From NCBI RefSeq assembly GCF_937891315.1, contig NZ_CALAGI010000155.1, forward strand, positions 1 through 63,287: a DNA stretch of 63,287 nt, written 5' to 3'. This stretch comes from an uncultured Amaricoccus sp. (lineage in GTDB: Bacteria > Pseudomonadota > Alphaproteobacteria > Rhodobacterales > Rhodobacteraceae). Shown piece after piece: positions 8,626-17,515 of the stretch. The translations under genes and the position numbers were made by a program. Below the pieces are notes generated by a model. The model did no database searches. It saw only the letters and a list, made by a program, of their open reading frames with translations, and had not been told where the DNA came from. Each line of letters opens with the position of its first letter. Position 1 is the stretch's first letter.

Positions 8626-9037
8626 TCGAACTCCAGAGAAATGGCAGTGCCCACGGGTGCTGCCTTTTCGTTTTGCGAGCAGGCGGGCCGAAGGCCAGCG
8701 GGGATGTGCGAGATCCCTGAGCAGCGCGGGCGCCGCGCTGCCCTCTCGCCGGCCGATCGAGATGCGAGTGGCCCGCGAGTACCAGGCCATTTTCAAAGCC
8801 TTTCCTTCACGATCTCGACCGCCGGCGAGATCGTGAAGGGCCTGCTTGCCGGAGCAGGCCCGTCTTCGACGGTCGAGCCGAGCACATTCGCCCCGATTCA
8901 ACTTTTCCGGGAAATCTGACTTCTCGCGCCCTACGCAAGCCTGCGCCGCCGCGGCGCGCTGCCACCGGCGGGACGGCGCGACGGCGAGGGCATTCGCGGC
9001 GGGTCCGCGAAAAGCAGACCCTGCGAGGCCCCGCGCT
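8626..9037. other. Gene-free stretch with several hairpins
   Basis: About 410 bases with no believable coding frame. It contains the two adjacent hairpins listed separately at 8804-8861. A third (TTCGCGG/CCGCGAA, near 8993-9011) and the CCCCGC/GCGGGG stem at 9029-9046, which loops out the gfcB stop codon, probably end the minus-strand gfcB-yjbH transcript. Confidence 0.5.
8804..8861. repeat. Two adjacent perfect inverted repeats
   Basis: First hairpin: CCTTCACGATCTCG (8804-8817) with CGAGATCGTGAAGG (8826-8839), 14 bp, 8-base loop. Second: GGGCCTGCT (8838-8846) with AGCAGGCCC (8853-8861), 9 bp, 6-base loop. The two share bases 8838-8839. Neither has a T-tract. They may be terminators, a structured RNA, or a protein-binding site. 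Confidence 0.55.
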
Positions 9038-9727
9038 TCAGCGGGGGTTTCCGGTGTAAGGCAGGACGATCTCGATATCGACCAATCCCTGCCGCGGCCC
9101 GAGCCATTGCAACGTGCGCCAGACGAAGCCGGTCGAGACATCCGCGAAATGCAGGTTCTCGAAGCTCCCGGTCGGCCCAGCGCAGGTCTCGCTGACCTGC
9201 ACGCCGCGGTGGCGCTGATCGAGGATCACCATCTCGGTCACATCGCCGAACTCGAACCGGCAGGTGAAGCTCAGGATCTGGCCCGCCGGCGTGATCGAGG
9301 GGAATTCGTAGGACCGCGTCACCTGCCGCGGCCACTGACCGGGCGGAATGGCGCGGGTCAGCGGATCGGGCTGGCTGGAAGTCGCCGAGAGCAGATCCCA
9401 GCCGAGCCCGCGCGACGCGGTCACCTGCGAACCGCGCAAGGTCAGCGTCTGACGCAGGCTGGAGGCATAGGTGACATAGCCGCCGTTGTTGCTGGCGGCG
9501 AAGAGATAGGTCGGCGACTGATCGGCCACCAGCCGGGCGCGGATCGTCGCCACGTCGGCCTTGTCGATCGCGGCGCGCGTCACAGGCTGGCCCTTGGCGG
9601 CGGCCGCCTCGTCCGGCGCGTCCCACGGGTTCACGGCGTTGACCGCCTCGACGAGAATCGGATTGAAGCCCTGATTGGTGCAGCCGGCGAGCAGCAGCGC
9701 GGCCGCCGCGAGGATCCTGCGCGTCAT
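9038..9727 (-). CDS. GfcB/YjbF-family outer-membrane lipoprotein
   Basis: A 229-residue lipoprotein: signal MTRRILAAAALLLAGC with Cys16 as the lipidation site, then a beta-rich body with the YjbF/GfcB pattern (PF11102). Examples are YLFAASNNGGYVTYAS, RQTLTLRGSQVTASRGLGWDLLS, TRSYEFPSITPAG and the closing FENLHFADVSTGFVWRTLQW. In E. coli these lipoproteins belong to the yjbEFGH/gfc exopolysaccharide and group 4 capsule loci. Its ATG overlaps the stop of the following yjbH-like gene (ATGA), so the two are translationally coupled. Genes for the usual YjbE and YjbG partners are not beside it. Confidence 0.85.
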   Translation of the reverse strand: MTRRILAAAALLLAGCTNQGFNPILVEAVNAVNPWDAPDEAAAAKGQPVTRAAIDKADVATIRARLVADQSPTYLFAASNNGGYVTYASSLRQTLTLRGSQVTASRGLGWDLLSATSSQPDPLTRAIPPGQWPRQVTRSYEFPSITPAGQILSFTCRFEFGDVTEMVILDQRHRGVQVSETCAGPTGSFENLHFADVSTGFVWRTLQWLGPRQGLVDIEIVLPYTGNPR

Positions 9728-11910
9728 TGCCAGAAAGTCCCCCAGCTTTGCCGCAGATGATAGCGGTCATAGTCCCGCACGATCGGATAGAGCCGGTTCG
9801 ACACATCGAGATTGGCGCCGCCGTCACGCGAGACCGAAGTCAGGCCGATGCTGTTGTTGGTCTTGGTCTCGAACGGCACGGTCCAGCGGAACGGGATCTC
9901 GAGCGTCACGCCCTTGTCGAAGCTGCCCTCGCCGAAATCCTCGGACGTGACGTCGGTCAGGGTGAAATAGGCGCCGACCGCCCAGCCGTTGGCGAAGCGT
10001 CGCGTCAGGTTGACGGTGCCGCCCCAGTCGCCAGCGAGGTAGCGGCCAGCCGAGAACTGGGTCTCGAGTCCGTAGTAGCCGGTTTCCCAATAGACCGAGG
10101 CGAGGCCCATCACCACGTTGTAGTCGTAATAGCCGAAGCCGAACGCATCGTCGAAGTCGCGCTGCGCCACCCAGTTGAGCTCGGCGCCGACGCCCCAGGA
10201 CTGCTCGGCCGGCTTCCACAGGATCTCGCCGCTGACGCCACCGAACATGCGCTCGATCAGGCCCACCGAGGCGCGGCCATAGAGATCGCGGTCGAGCTTG
10301 AAGAGATAGTCGGCGGTCAGCTGCGTCAGCTTCGGCGCATAGCCCGAATAGTAGCGCGGCGCGTCGCTGCGCACCGGCGGCAGGTTGGTTTCGGACGGAC
10401 CGGGATCGTCCGGGACGTTGATGAAGGGCTGGCTGACGTTCGCGGTCGCCGACAGGCCGGGCGCCATCTCCAGCCGGAAGCCGAGGTCGATATTGACGCC
10501 GAGCTTGATCGGATCGTTGGGCGTCAGCAGCACGAGATAGGGCGCCGGCACCAGGCTCCAGTCGAGTGAAGGATAGGCGTCGCGCACCCACGCAGTTGGC
10601 CCGAGCGAGGGAATGGCGCCCTGAAGCCCGATGCTGTCCCAACTCTTCAGCGTGGCGCCCGGCCGATCGACCTGGCCTTCGAAATCGCTCCGGTCGATGG
10701 TCGTCGTCGTGGTGACGAGATCGTCCTGCATCATGGTGACGCGGAAGGTCTCGACCGAGGCCGGCATCCCCGCGCTGAGCACCCGGGCGGTGCGACCGAT
10801 CGCTTGCGGCTCCTCGTTGAAGCGCAGGTTGGTGACGACGACGTCGACCACGGTCGGCGCGACCTTCATCTCCTCGAGCCGCATGCCCTCGGCCTTCAGC
10901 ACCTCGGAAAGCGCCAACGCCAGCTGGTCGCGGGTGGCCGGGTCGCTGGCCCAGGCGGTGCCGGTCGGCGCGTTCGGCTGCCGCGCGTTCACCGGCAGCG
11001 GTCCGGTGCCGAGATCCTGTGGCGTCAGCGGCTTGTTCGGATTGCCGCTGAGATTGATATTGAAGCCGATCGCGTCGCCGTACATGTAGTAGCCGCCGAT
11101 CGTCACGCCCTCGCGCCAGCGATATTCAGCGCCGAAATTGAACGGCGACTTGCGCTCGAACGTCGAGGCCGAACTTTGCTGCTCGCGGTTGTAGGCGTCG
11201 GAGGAATATTCCGCCTTCAGCGTCAGGTTCTCGATCGGCGTGCGCCATTCGACCCCGCCGAACAGCGCCGCGTCCTCGCCGTGGAAGAAGGTGCCGAAGG
11301 CCACCTTGCCGCCCTCGCCAAAGTCGTTGTCGCGCTCGCAGAAGCTGCTCGACAGGGCGCAGAACGGGTTCTTGAAGCCACCGACTCCGCTCAGCCGACC
11401 CCAGCCGACGCCGCCAGTCAGGGTGAAGTCATTCGCCACGGTCTTGGATGCGACGATATATTCGCCGGAATAGACGCCGGTGCCGAGGAAATCGCGCAGC
11501 CCGATCGCCACCGCCGGGCGCCAGCCCTTCGCATCCTCGTCGAGCAGCTGAAATTGCAGGTCGAAGCTGCGGTCGTAGAGATCGTAGGAGGGATCGTAGA
11601 TGCCTTCGTCGTTGGTCTGGCCCCAGTTCTTGATCGTCGAATAGCGCAGGGTCCCGGACAACCGCGGCAGGATCTGGAAGGTGAAGTTGCGCCGCGAGGT
11701 CTCGCTGAACTGGCTGTAGCCGATCGAAACCTGACCGTCCGGCTGTGCCTGCGCGCTCGGCATGTCGATGAGGCCGGTCGTGCCGTAGAGATTGAGGCTG
11801 GGGCGCGGCAATGGCGCCTGCTGGGCCGCGACGCCGGTCACGAGCGCCAGCCCCGAGGCCGAGGCCAGCGCCAAGGTGGCAAATCCAGCGCGGAGGCGCC
11901 TTTGCGACAT
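9724..11910 (-). CDS. YjbH-family outer-membrane exopolysaccharide protein
   Basis: A 728-residue secreted beta-rich protein. A signal peptide (to about residue 30, GVAAQ) is followed by PSLNLYGTTGLIDMPSAQAQPDGQ, the standard N-terminus of the YjbH family (PF06082), then repeated amphipathic strands with many aromatic ends, as in an outer-membrane barrel. E. coli YjbH/GfcD is thought to act in surface polysaccharide export. The reading frame stays open far upstream, to 13617, but TTGAGGTAGG just before ATG 11910 and the signal peptide fix the start. It sits upstream of, and overlaps by 4 bases, the gfcB-like gene. Confidence 0.88.
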   Translation of the reverse strand: MSQRRLRAGFATLALASASGLALVTGVAAQQAPLPRPSLNLYGTTGLIDMPSAQAQPDGQVSIGYSQFSETSRRNFTFQILPRLSGTLRYSTIKNWGQTNDEGIYDPSYDLYDRSFDLQFQLLDEDAKGWRPAVAIGLRDFLGTGVYSGEYIVASKTVANDFTLTGGVGWGRLSGVGGFKNPFCALSSSFCERDNDFGEGGKVAFGTFFHGEDAALFGGVEWRTPIENLTLKAEYSSDAYNREQQSSASTFERKSPFNFGAEYRWREGVTIGGYYMYGDAIGFNINLSGNPNKPLTPQDLGTGPLPVNARQPNAPTGTAWASDPATRDQLALALSEVLKAEGMRLEEMKVAPTVVDVVVTNLRFNEEPQAIGRTARVLSAGMPASVETFRVTMMQDDLVTTTTTIDRSDFEGQVDRPGATLKSWDSIGLQGAIPSLGPTAWVRDAYPSLDWSLVPAPYLVLLTPNDPIKLGVNIDLGFRLEMAPGLSATANVSQPFINVPDDPGPSETNLPPVRSDAPRYYSGYAPKLTQLTADYLFKLDRDLYGRASVGLIERMFGGVSGEILWKPAEQSWGVGAELNWVAQRDFDDAFGFGYYDYNVVMGLASVYWETGYYGLETQFSAGRYLAGDWGGTVNLTRRFANGWAVGAYFTLTDVTSEDFGEGSFDKGVTLEIPFRWTVPFETKTNNSIGLTSVSRDGGANLDVSNRLYPIVRDYDRYHLRQSWGTFWQ

Positions 11911-12044
11911 CCAACCTACCTCAACCCGACCTTTGGCGCCGGTTCTAGCCATATTTTGTGCGAATCCTTGGCCGATCCGCGCGGGGATTGCCAGCCTTGA
12001 ATGGCATCGCGTCAACTTTGTCCGCGTGCTGTTGCCCGCGGCCC

Positions 12045-12893
12045 TCAACCGCCCGCCGCGAGAATGCCCCGAAGTCCCGCACGATAGTCGGGATAGAGCA
12101 GGCGCAGGCCGAGCTCCTCGCGGAGGCGCCCGTTCGCGACGCGCTTTGACTCGGCATAGAAGCTGCGCGCCATCGGCGAGAGATCGGCCGCTTCGAAATC
12201 CACCTCCGGCGGCGGCGGCAGGCCGATGAGCTCGGCGGCGTAGGTCAACACATCCTGCGGCGGCGCGGGCAGGTCGTCGGCCAGATTGTAGGCGCGTCCG
12301 GGCGCGGGCCGGGCGATCGAGGCGAGCAGCGCCTGCGCGATGTCGGCGACGTGGATACGGCTGAAGACCTGTCCCGGCTTCATCACCCGCCGCGCCGTGC
12401 CGGCCCGCAGCCGGTCGAAGGCGCTGCGCCCCGGCCCGTAGATGCCGGCGAGCCGAAAGACATGCGCGGGCAGTCCGCTCGCACGCCAGGCCGCCTCCGC
12501 CGCGACGCGCCATTCGCCCCGCGCATGGACCGGACGGAGGGCGCTTTCTTCGTCCACCCAGGCGCCGCCATGGTCGCCATAGACGCCGGTGGTCGAGAGA
12601 TAGCCGACCCAGTCGGGTCGCGCCGCCGCGAGGTCCCCGGCATGGCGGAGCAGCACGGGGTCGCCCGTCGCGTCCGGCGACGCGGAGATGAGCAGGTGGC
12701 TCGCCTGCCGGATCGCCGCTCCGACCGCCGCCCCGTCCGTCCAGTCGACCGGCTCGACGCCGGCCGAGCGCATCGCCGCCGCGCGATCCCGCGATCGTGT
12801 GGTTCCGATCAGGCGCCAGCCCGCCGGCGCGCTTGCCGCCAGCGCCTCGGCCGAGTACCCATGTCCCAGCGTCAGGAGAACCCTTCCGGCCAT
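12045..12893 (-). CDS. SDR-family NAD(P)-dependent oxidoreductase (YeeZ-like)
   Basis: An extended/atypical short-chain dehydrogenase or epimerase-like protein of 282 residues. It has a Gly-rich nucleotide-binding start (LLTLGHGYSAEAL), a YLSTTGVYGDHGG segment, HVFRLAGIYGPGRS and a late RIHVADIAQAL, all as in E. coli YeeZ. The classical catalytic YxxxK is not evident. GGAGG is correctly spaced before ATG 12893, which is better than the upstream ATG at 12923. Substrate unknown. Divergent from the TPR-protein gene across 49 bases. Confidence 0.82.
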   Translation of the reverse strand: MAGRVLLTLGHGYSAEALAASAPAGWRLIGTTRSRDRAAAMRSAGVEPVDWTDGAAVGAAIRQASHLLISASPDATGDPVLLRHAGDLAAARPDWVGYLSTTGVYGDHGGAWVDEESALRPVHARGEWRVAAEAAWRASGLPAHVFRLAGIYGPGRSAFDRLRAGTARRVMKPGQVFSRIHVADIAQALLASIARPAPGRAYNLADDLPAPPQDVLTYAAELIGLPPPPEVDFEAADLSPMARSFYAESKRVANGRLREELGLRLLYPDYRAGLRGILAAGG

Positions 12894-12942
12894 GCCGACC
12901 TCCGCGTTGTGGCGGACCCCCATTTAGGAGAACGCGGCCCCT

Positions 12943-13671
12943 ATGCGAAGCCTTTTCCTCGCGCTGTCCCTCGCCGCCGGCTCCGCCGGCGCGACGGCGG
13001 CCGAGATCACCCGGGTCGAGGACTGCGCGCCGGCGATCGCCGCCGACCCCGCCGCCGCCCGCGAGCAGGCATCGGTCTGGTACCGGCTCGGCGGCGGCAC
13101 GGCGGCGCGGCTCTGCGAAGCCTCGGCGCTCGAAGCGATGGGCGCGGACGCCACCGCCGCCCAACTGCTGACCGGGCTGGCACAAAACACCAACCGCGTG
13201 ATGAGCGTCCCGCTCCGCGTCTCGATCATCGAGGACGCTGGGCGGCTCTGGCTCGCCGCCGGTCGGGCCGATCTCGCGCGTGAAACGCTCGCCTCCGCCG
13301 ACCGGCTGAGCCCGCCGTCCGCCGCGCGGCTGATCCTGCGCGCCCGGGCCGAGGCGGCCGAGGACGACTGGACCGCCGCCGAGGCGAGCCTGAGCGCCGC
13401 GCTGGCGGAGGAGCCGGACAACGCCCGCGCCCGGGCGCTGCGCGCCGCCACCCTGCGCCAGCTCGGCGACCCCGCGGCCGCGCTCGCCGAGGCGAACCGC
13501 GCCCGCGCCGAGGATCCGGACCTGCCCGAGGCGATGTTCGAAGCCGCCGCCGCGCTGGCCGAGACCGGCGACACCGAGGCCGCGAGCCAGCTCTGGCTCG
13601 ATCTCATCGAGACGCACGGCGACGGCGACCTCGCGGTCCTTGCGCGCCGCAACCTCGGCGCCATTAACTAA
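12943..13671 (+). CDS. Exported tetratricopeptide-repeat protein
   Basis: 242 residues: signal peptide (MRSLFLALSLAAGSAGATAA), an N-terminal domain with two cysteines (DCAPAI and RLCEAS), then helical repeats from about residue 100. At least two or three TPR-like units are readable, such as DDWTAAEASLSAALAEEPDNARARALRAA and GDPAAALAEANRARAEDPDLPEAMFEAA. Such proteins are usually periplasmic scaffolds; the partner is unknown. AGGAG lies a little far (about 13 bases) from the ATG, so the ribosome site is mediocre. Confidence 0.78.
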   Translation: MRSLFLALSLAAGSAGATAAEITRVEDCAPAIAADPAAAREQASVWYRLGGGTAARLCEASALEAMGADATAAQLLTGLAQNTNRVMSVPLRVSIIEDAGRLWLAAGRADLARETLASADRLSPPSAARLILRARAEAAEDDWTAAEASLSAALAEEPDNARARALRAATLRQLGDPAAALAEANRARAEDPDLPEAMFEAAAALAETGDTEAASQLWLDLIETHGDGDLAVLARRNLGAIN

Positions 13672-13734
13672 GCGGTGGTTTGACAGCTCCGGCGCCCGCC
13701 CCTAGGGTGCCCGGCGGGTTTTGGGAAGATGTTC

Positions 13735-14472
13735 ATGTCGCTTGAGTCACTTAAATCGATCGCGCGTATTCCGAAGCGCTACTGGAGCCGCTTCAACACG
13801 CAGTATCTCGCCCCGCGCGGACTCGGGAGCTGGCGGCCGCTGGTGCCGGTCGACACCTTCACGGTCTCGGTTTCGGAGGCGGTCGACAAGCTGCTGGAGC
13901 GCGAGTCGCCCGAGGCACTCGGCGATTACCTGGAATTCGGCGTCAGCCGCGGCACCTCGCTCTCCTGCGTCTATCGCGAGTTCCGGTCGCGCAAGATCGA
14001 CCATGTCCGGATGTTCGGCTTCGATTCATTCGAGGGCATGCCCGAGGAATCGGCCGACGAAGGCTGGACGCCCGGCGCCTATCGCTCGACCCTGTCCGCG
14101 ACCCGCGCCTATATGGCCTCGCAGGGCGTGAAATTCGACGGGGTGGAGCTGATCAAGGGCTGGTTCGACGACACCGCGACGCCGGAAACGCGCGAGCGGC
14201 TGGGGGTCACCAAGGTCAGCCTTGTCGACTACGACTGCGACACCTATTCGGCGACCAAGGTCGCGCTCGCCTTCAGCCTGCCGCTGATCCACGATCAGGC
14301 CGTGGCGATCTTCGACGACTGGGGCGCCCGGTCCGAGCGAAACATGATCGGCCAGCGCGAAGCGTTCCAGGAAGACATCGCCGAGCCCGGTGAATTCACC
14401 TACGAGCCGCTGCGCGCCTACAACGCCAATTCCCGCGTCTTCCTGCTGACCCGCGTCAAACCCAGCGCCTGA
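13735..14472 (+). CDS. TylF/MycF-family class I SAM-dependent methyltransferase
   Basis: A 245-residue protein with the TylF/MycF pattern (PF05711): YLEFGVSRGTSLSCVY as the SAM-binding glycine loop, MFGFDSFEGMPE, KGWFDDTATPE, KVSLVDYDCDTYSATKVAL with the acidic residues that bind Mg2+ in this family, and AIFDDWGA. TylF and MycF methylate sugar hydroxyls on macrolides; relatives in polysaccharide regions are thought to O-methylate glycans. The ATG at 13735 has GGGAAG at a better distance than the ATG at 13729. The substrate is inferred from family only. Confidence 0.85.
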   Translation: MSLESLKSIARIPKRYWSRFNTQYLAPRGLGSWRPLVPVDTFTVSVSEAVDKLLERESPEALGDYLEFGVSRGTSLSCVYREFRSRKIDHVRMFGFDSFEGMPEESADEGWTPGAYRSTLSATRAYMASQGVKFDGVELIKGWFDDTATPETRERLGVTKVSLVDYDCDTYSATKVALAFSLPLIHDQAVAIFDDWGARSERNMIGQREAFQEDIAEPGEFTYEPLRAYNANSRVFLLTRVKPSA

Positions 14473-14521
14473 CGGGCGCGACCCGTCGGTTCATACAGGT
14501 TTGCTAACCTGGAGAGCAGTC

Positions 14522-14545
14522 GTTTCGCGCCAACGGGCGCGAAAC
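14522..14545 (+). terminator. 10-bp stem-loop after the methyltransferase gene
   Basis: GTTTCGCGCC (14522-14531) pairs perfectly with GGCGCGAAAC (14536-14545) around an AACG tetraloop, 50 bases after the stop. No T-tract follows. Confidence 0.55.
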
Positions 14546-14581
14546 AAGCCAAAAGACTCGCGCGCACCGCGCGCGCGGTCT

Positions 14582-14599
14582 GGGCGGCAAAGGCCGCCC
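14582..14599 (-). terminator. Stem-loop after the SH3-domain gene
   Basis: GGGCGGC (14582-14588) and GCCGCCC (14593-14599) form a 7-bp stem with a 4-base loop, ten bases past the stop of the minus-strand gene. It lies between convergent genes. The T-tract is poor. Confidence 0.45.
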
Positions 14600-14609
14600 T
14601 CCCGCCACC

Positions 14610-15221
14610 TCAAGGCGCGATCGAGCAGCAGCCGGTGAGCAACCTCGGCGCACCCCCGTCCTCCAGCACCGCGTCGATGCCGAGCCCGAAGACCCGGTCC
14701 GACATCCCGTCCGAACATTCGCGCGGGCTGACGAAGGCGGTGATCCCCGCCACCTTGCCCCGCGCCACCAGCGCCCGCGAGGCGGGTCGCGGCACCCCCT
14801 CCAGCACCGCCGTCAGGCCGAGGACCTTGCCCGCCCCGTCCGCCGGGGAATAGCGCAGCGCCTTGTCCTCGGGCCATATCGACCAGAAAGGCTCGGTCCC
14901 GAAGCAGCGCAGCCCGCCGGGCAGCGCGCCCTCCGCCCAGGGGTCCGGCCCGGCGGTGAGATGGCTGAGCGCGACCCAGCCGCTTGTCTCGCCGATATTG
15001 ATCCGTCCCCATTCGCCACCGGCGTCGCGCCCGACCACCTCCACCCCCGTCGCGTCCGGCGCCAGCGTTCCGACGACCTCCGCCTTGGCGTCGGGCGCCG
15101 CCCGGACATTGAGCTTGTCGCCCGCGCCGACCCCGGTCACGGCGAAGAGCGCCGGCGGCGTCTGCGCCGCCGCGGCCTGCGCCGCGAGCAGGAGCGCGGC
15201 GAGTACCAGAGCCGCCCTCAC
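14610..15221 (-). CDS. Exported SH3b-like and FGTEPFW-motif (COG3650-like) protein
   Basis: 203 residues: signal peptide (ALVLAALLLAAQAAAAQ), a bacterial SH3 domain at about 25-90 (KLNVRAAPDAKAEVVGTL, GGEWGRINIGETSGWV), then a C-terminal domain starting LRCFGTEPFWSIWPE with conserved Cys and Trp and ending in DGMSDRVFGLGIDAVL. The second domain resembles COG3650-type membrane/periplasmic proteins of unknown function. The GTG start at 15221 overlaps the thioesterase stop (GTGA) with GGAG upstream, so the two are coupled. Confidence 0.72.
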   Translation of the reverse strand: MRAALVLAALLLAAQAAAAQTPPALFAVTGVGAGDKLNVRAAPDAKAEVVGTLAPDATGVEVVGRDAGGEWGRINIGETSGWVALSHLTAGPDPWAEGALPGGLRCFGTEPFWSIWPEDKALRYSPADGAGKVLGLTAVLEGVPRPASRALVARGKVAGITAFVSPRECSDGMSDRVFGLGIDAVLEDGGAPRLLTGCCSIAP

Positions 15222-15607
15222 CCTGCCATCTCCGGCAGTGACCGCTTGCGCCCGACCTCGTCCACCGCCACGAACACGAACCGCGCGCCCGCCACCTTCA
15301 TCCTTTCGTCCGCCGGCTGCCGATGCACCCAGGCCTCGACATCGATGGTCATCGAGGTGGTGCCGAGCCGGATGATTTCCGCGTGGATCGAGATGACGTC
15401 GCCGACCCACACCGGCCGCAGGAACGTCATCTCGCGCACCGCGACCGTCGCCACCCGGCCGCGGGCACGCCCCCGCGCCAGCACCGAGGTGCCGAGATCC
15501 ATCTGTGCCATCAGCCAGCCGCCGAAGATATCGCCGTTGGCGTTGGTATCGGCCGGCATCGCGATGGTCTGCAGCGCCAGCGTCCCCGTCGGTTCGATCT
15601 CGGTCAT
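15218..15607 (-). CDS. Acyl-CoA thioesterase, YciA-like hotdog fold
   Basis: A 129-residue hotdog-fold thioesterase. ADTNANGDIFGGWLMAQMDLGTS is the YciA/BACH signature, with the catalytic Asp in NGDIFGGW. EMTFLRPVWVGDVISIHAEI and ARFVFVAVDEVGRKR complete the domain. It would hydrolyse acyl-CoA esters in the cytoplasm. GGGAAG stands before ATG 15607; the longer frame to 15679 has no such site. The downstream SH3-domain gene overlaps it by four bases. Confidence 0.88.
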   Translation of the reverse strand: MTEIEPTGTLALQTIAMPADTNANGDIFGGWLMAQMDLGTSVLARGRARGRVATVAVREMTFLRPVWVGDVISIHAEIIRLGTTSMTIDVEAWVHRQPADERMKVAGARFVFVAVDEVGRKRSLPEMAG

Positions 15608-15734
15608 TCCATCTTCCCAATGTCCCGACGCATCCGCAGCAGAAATCGCCGCCGGCTTCAAGCTCCAGGTTTGCATCACGCGGCGCGGCGGTCCATAGAC
15701 GAGTCGAACCCGAGCGCCCCCGATGGAGATCCCG

Positions 15735-16529
15735 ATGAACTACGAGAAGATCGTCGTGACCCTGCGCCGCCTCGCGCTCGAGGCCGGAGCGGTGATCATG
15801 GCGATCTACGAGGCCGACGATTTCGAGGTCCGGTCCAAGTCCGACGCCTCACCGGTCACGGACGCCGACGAAAAGGCCGACGCGCTGATCGCCGCCGGGC
15901 TCGCCGCCGCCTTTCCGGCGATCCCCGCCGTCACCGAGGAACAGCGCGACAGCCACGCCATCTCCGCGCCGGTGTTCTTTCTCGTCGACCCGCTGGACGG
16001 GACCAAGGAATTCGTGCGGCGCGGCGGCGACTTCACCGTGAACATCGCGCTCGTCGAAAACGGCGTGGCGACCCGCGGCGTGGTCTACGCCCCGGTGACC
16101 GGTCGCCTGTTCTACACCGACGCGACCGGCGAGTCGGTCGAGGAAGCGGCGCCCCACGCCCTGGACACCATCGGCCGGACGGTGCCTCTCAAGGTTTCCG
16201 CGCCCGATCCCGCCGGCCTCGTCGTCGTCGCCTCCAAATCGCACCGCGACCGGGCCACCGAGGAATATATCGCACGCTATCCGGTCAGTTCCTTCCGCTC
16301 GGCCGGCTCCTCGCTCAAGTTCTGCCTGGTGGCGGCGGGCGAGGCCGACCTTTATCCTCGGCTCGGCCGCACCATGGAATGGGACACCGCGGCCGGTCAG
16401 GCGGTGCTGCTCGGCGCCGGCGGCCGCGTGGTTCGGATGGATGGCCATGCGCCGCTGACCTACGGCAAGCCCGGCTTCGAGAATCCGTTCTTTCTCGCCT
16501 ACGCGCCCGGCGTGTCGCTCGTTTCCTGA
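15735..16529 (+). CDS. cysQ: 3'(2'),5'-bisphosphate nucleotidase
   Basis: An inositol-monophosphatase-fold enzyme that removes the 3'-phosphate from PAP/PAPS, supporting sulfate assimilation. The Mg-binding residues are in PVTDADEKAD, AVTEEQ and DPLDGTKEF, with the C-terminal WDTAAGQAVL; all are CysQ hallmarks. 264 residues is the normal length. GGAG precedes ATG 15735. It is followed after nine bases by kdsB, and the pairing of cysQ with envelope genes is common in alphaproteobacteria. Confidence 0.94.
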   Translation: MNYEKIVVTLRRLALEAGAVIMAIYEADDFEVRSKSDASPVTDADEKADALIAAGLAAAFPAIPAVTEEQRDSHAISAPVFFLVDPLDGTKEFVRRGGDFTVNIALVENGVATRGVVYAPVTGRLFYTDATGESVEEAAPHALDTIGRTVPLKVSAPDPAGLVVVASKSHRDRATEEYIARYPVSSFRSAGSSLKFCLVAAGEADLYPRLGRTMEWDTAAGQAVLLGAGGRVVRMDGHAPLTYGKPGFENPFFLAYAPGVSLVS

Positions 16530-16538
16530 GGCCGCCCC

Positions 16539-17333
16539 TTGGCTCTGATCGTCATCCCCGCGCGCTACGCTTCGACCCGCTACCCCGGCAAGCCGCTCGC
16601 CGAACTGCGCGGCGCGGGCGGCGTCGCGCGCAGCCTGATCCGGCGCAGCTGGGACGCGGCCATGTCGGTGCCCGGTATCGACCGGGTGGTCGTCGCCACC
16701 GACGACCAGCGGATCGCGCAGGCGGCGACAGCCTTCGGCGCCGAGGTGGTGATGACCCCCGAGAGCTGCCGCAACGGCACCGAACGCTGCGCCGTCGTCA
16801 GCCGCGACTTCGCCGCGCATGACATCGTCGTCAATCTGCAGGGCGACGCGCCGCTGACCCCGCCCTGGTTCGTCTCCGCCCTCGTCGAAGCAATGCGCGC
16901 GGACGAGGGGATCGCCGTCGCGACGCCGGTGCTCCGCTGCGACGCCCAGGCGCTCGCAGGCTTTCTCGAGGACCGCCGACAGGGTCGGGTCGGCGCCACC
17001 ACGGCCGTCTTCGATGGCTCGGGGCGCGCGCTCTATTTCTCCAAGGAGGTGCTGCCCTACACCGGGCGGCCGCTCGGCCCCGGCGAGGAGATCCCGGTCT
17101 TCCACCATGTCGGCGTCTATGCCTACCGGCGATCCGCGCTCCGCGCCTATCCGGATTGGCCCGTCGGTCCGCTTGAGACCTGGGAGGGGCTCGAGCAGTT
17201 GCGCTTCATGGAGAACGGGACTCCGGTGCGATGCGTGACGGTCGAATCCCGCGGCCAGGCCTTCTGGGAACTCAACAACCCCTCGGACATTCCCCGGATC
17301 GAAGCGATCCTCCGGCAACTCGGGCTCGATTGA
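16539..17333 (+). CDS. kdsB: 3-deoxy-manno-octulosonate cytidylyltransferase (CMP-Kdo synthetase)
   Basis: Activates Kdo as CMP-Kdo for the LPS inner core. The nucleotide-binding N-terminus LIVIPARYASTRYPGKPLAEL is diagnostic, with QGDAPLTPPW as the Mg/CTP loop and FHHVGVYAYRRSAL and WEGLEQLRFMENG nearer the C-terminus. 264 residues, close to the usual length. The apparent start is TTG at 16539 with GAGG ten bases upstream; no in-frame ATG fits the conserved N-terminus. Co-transcribed with cysQ. kpsF (arabinose-5-phosphate isomerase) in this window supplies an earlier step of the same pathway. Confidence 0.94.
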   Translation: MALIVIPARYASTRYPGKPLAELRGAGGVARSLIRRSWDAAMSVPGIDRVVVATDDQRIAQAATAFGAEVVMTPESCRNGTERCAVVSRDFAAHDIVVNLQGDAPLTPPWFVSALVEAMRADEGIAVATPVLRCDAQALAGFLEDRRQGRVGATTAVFDGSGRALYFSKEVLPYTGRPLGPGEEIPVFHHVGVYAYRRSALRAYPDWPVGPLETWEGLEQLRFMENGTPVRCVTVESRGQAFWELNNPSDIPRIEAILRQLGLD

Positions 17334-17515
17334 GCGGCGATTGCCCAGTGCCTCGTAACGGTTCATTATCGACTTGCCGATATGCGAAATGGGGCCGTGC
17401 CTCTCCTGCGACAACGGAACCAATCTGACTTTGCGATATTCTGTAATAGGAGCTATGCCGGTGGATGCGGCCATTGGGCGCGCATGGCGGGTAAAGGGTG
17501 TGAATGGGGATATCG

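Noticed and set aside
11911..13617. N-terminal extension of the yjbH-like frame by 569 codons
   Set aside because: It would cross the SDR and TPR genes. A signal peptide and ribosome site at 11910 mark the true start.
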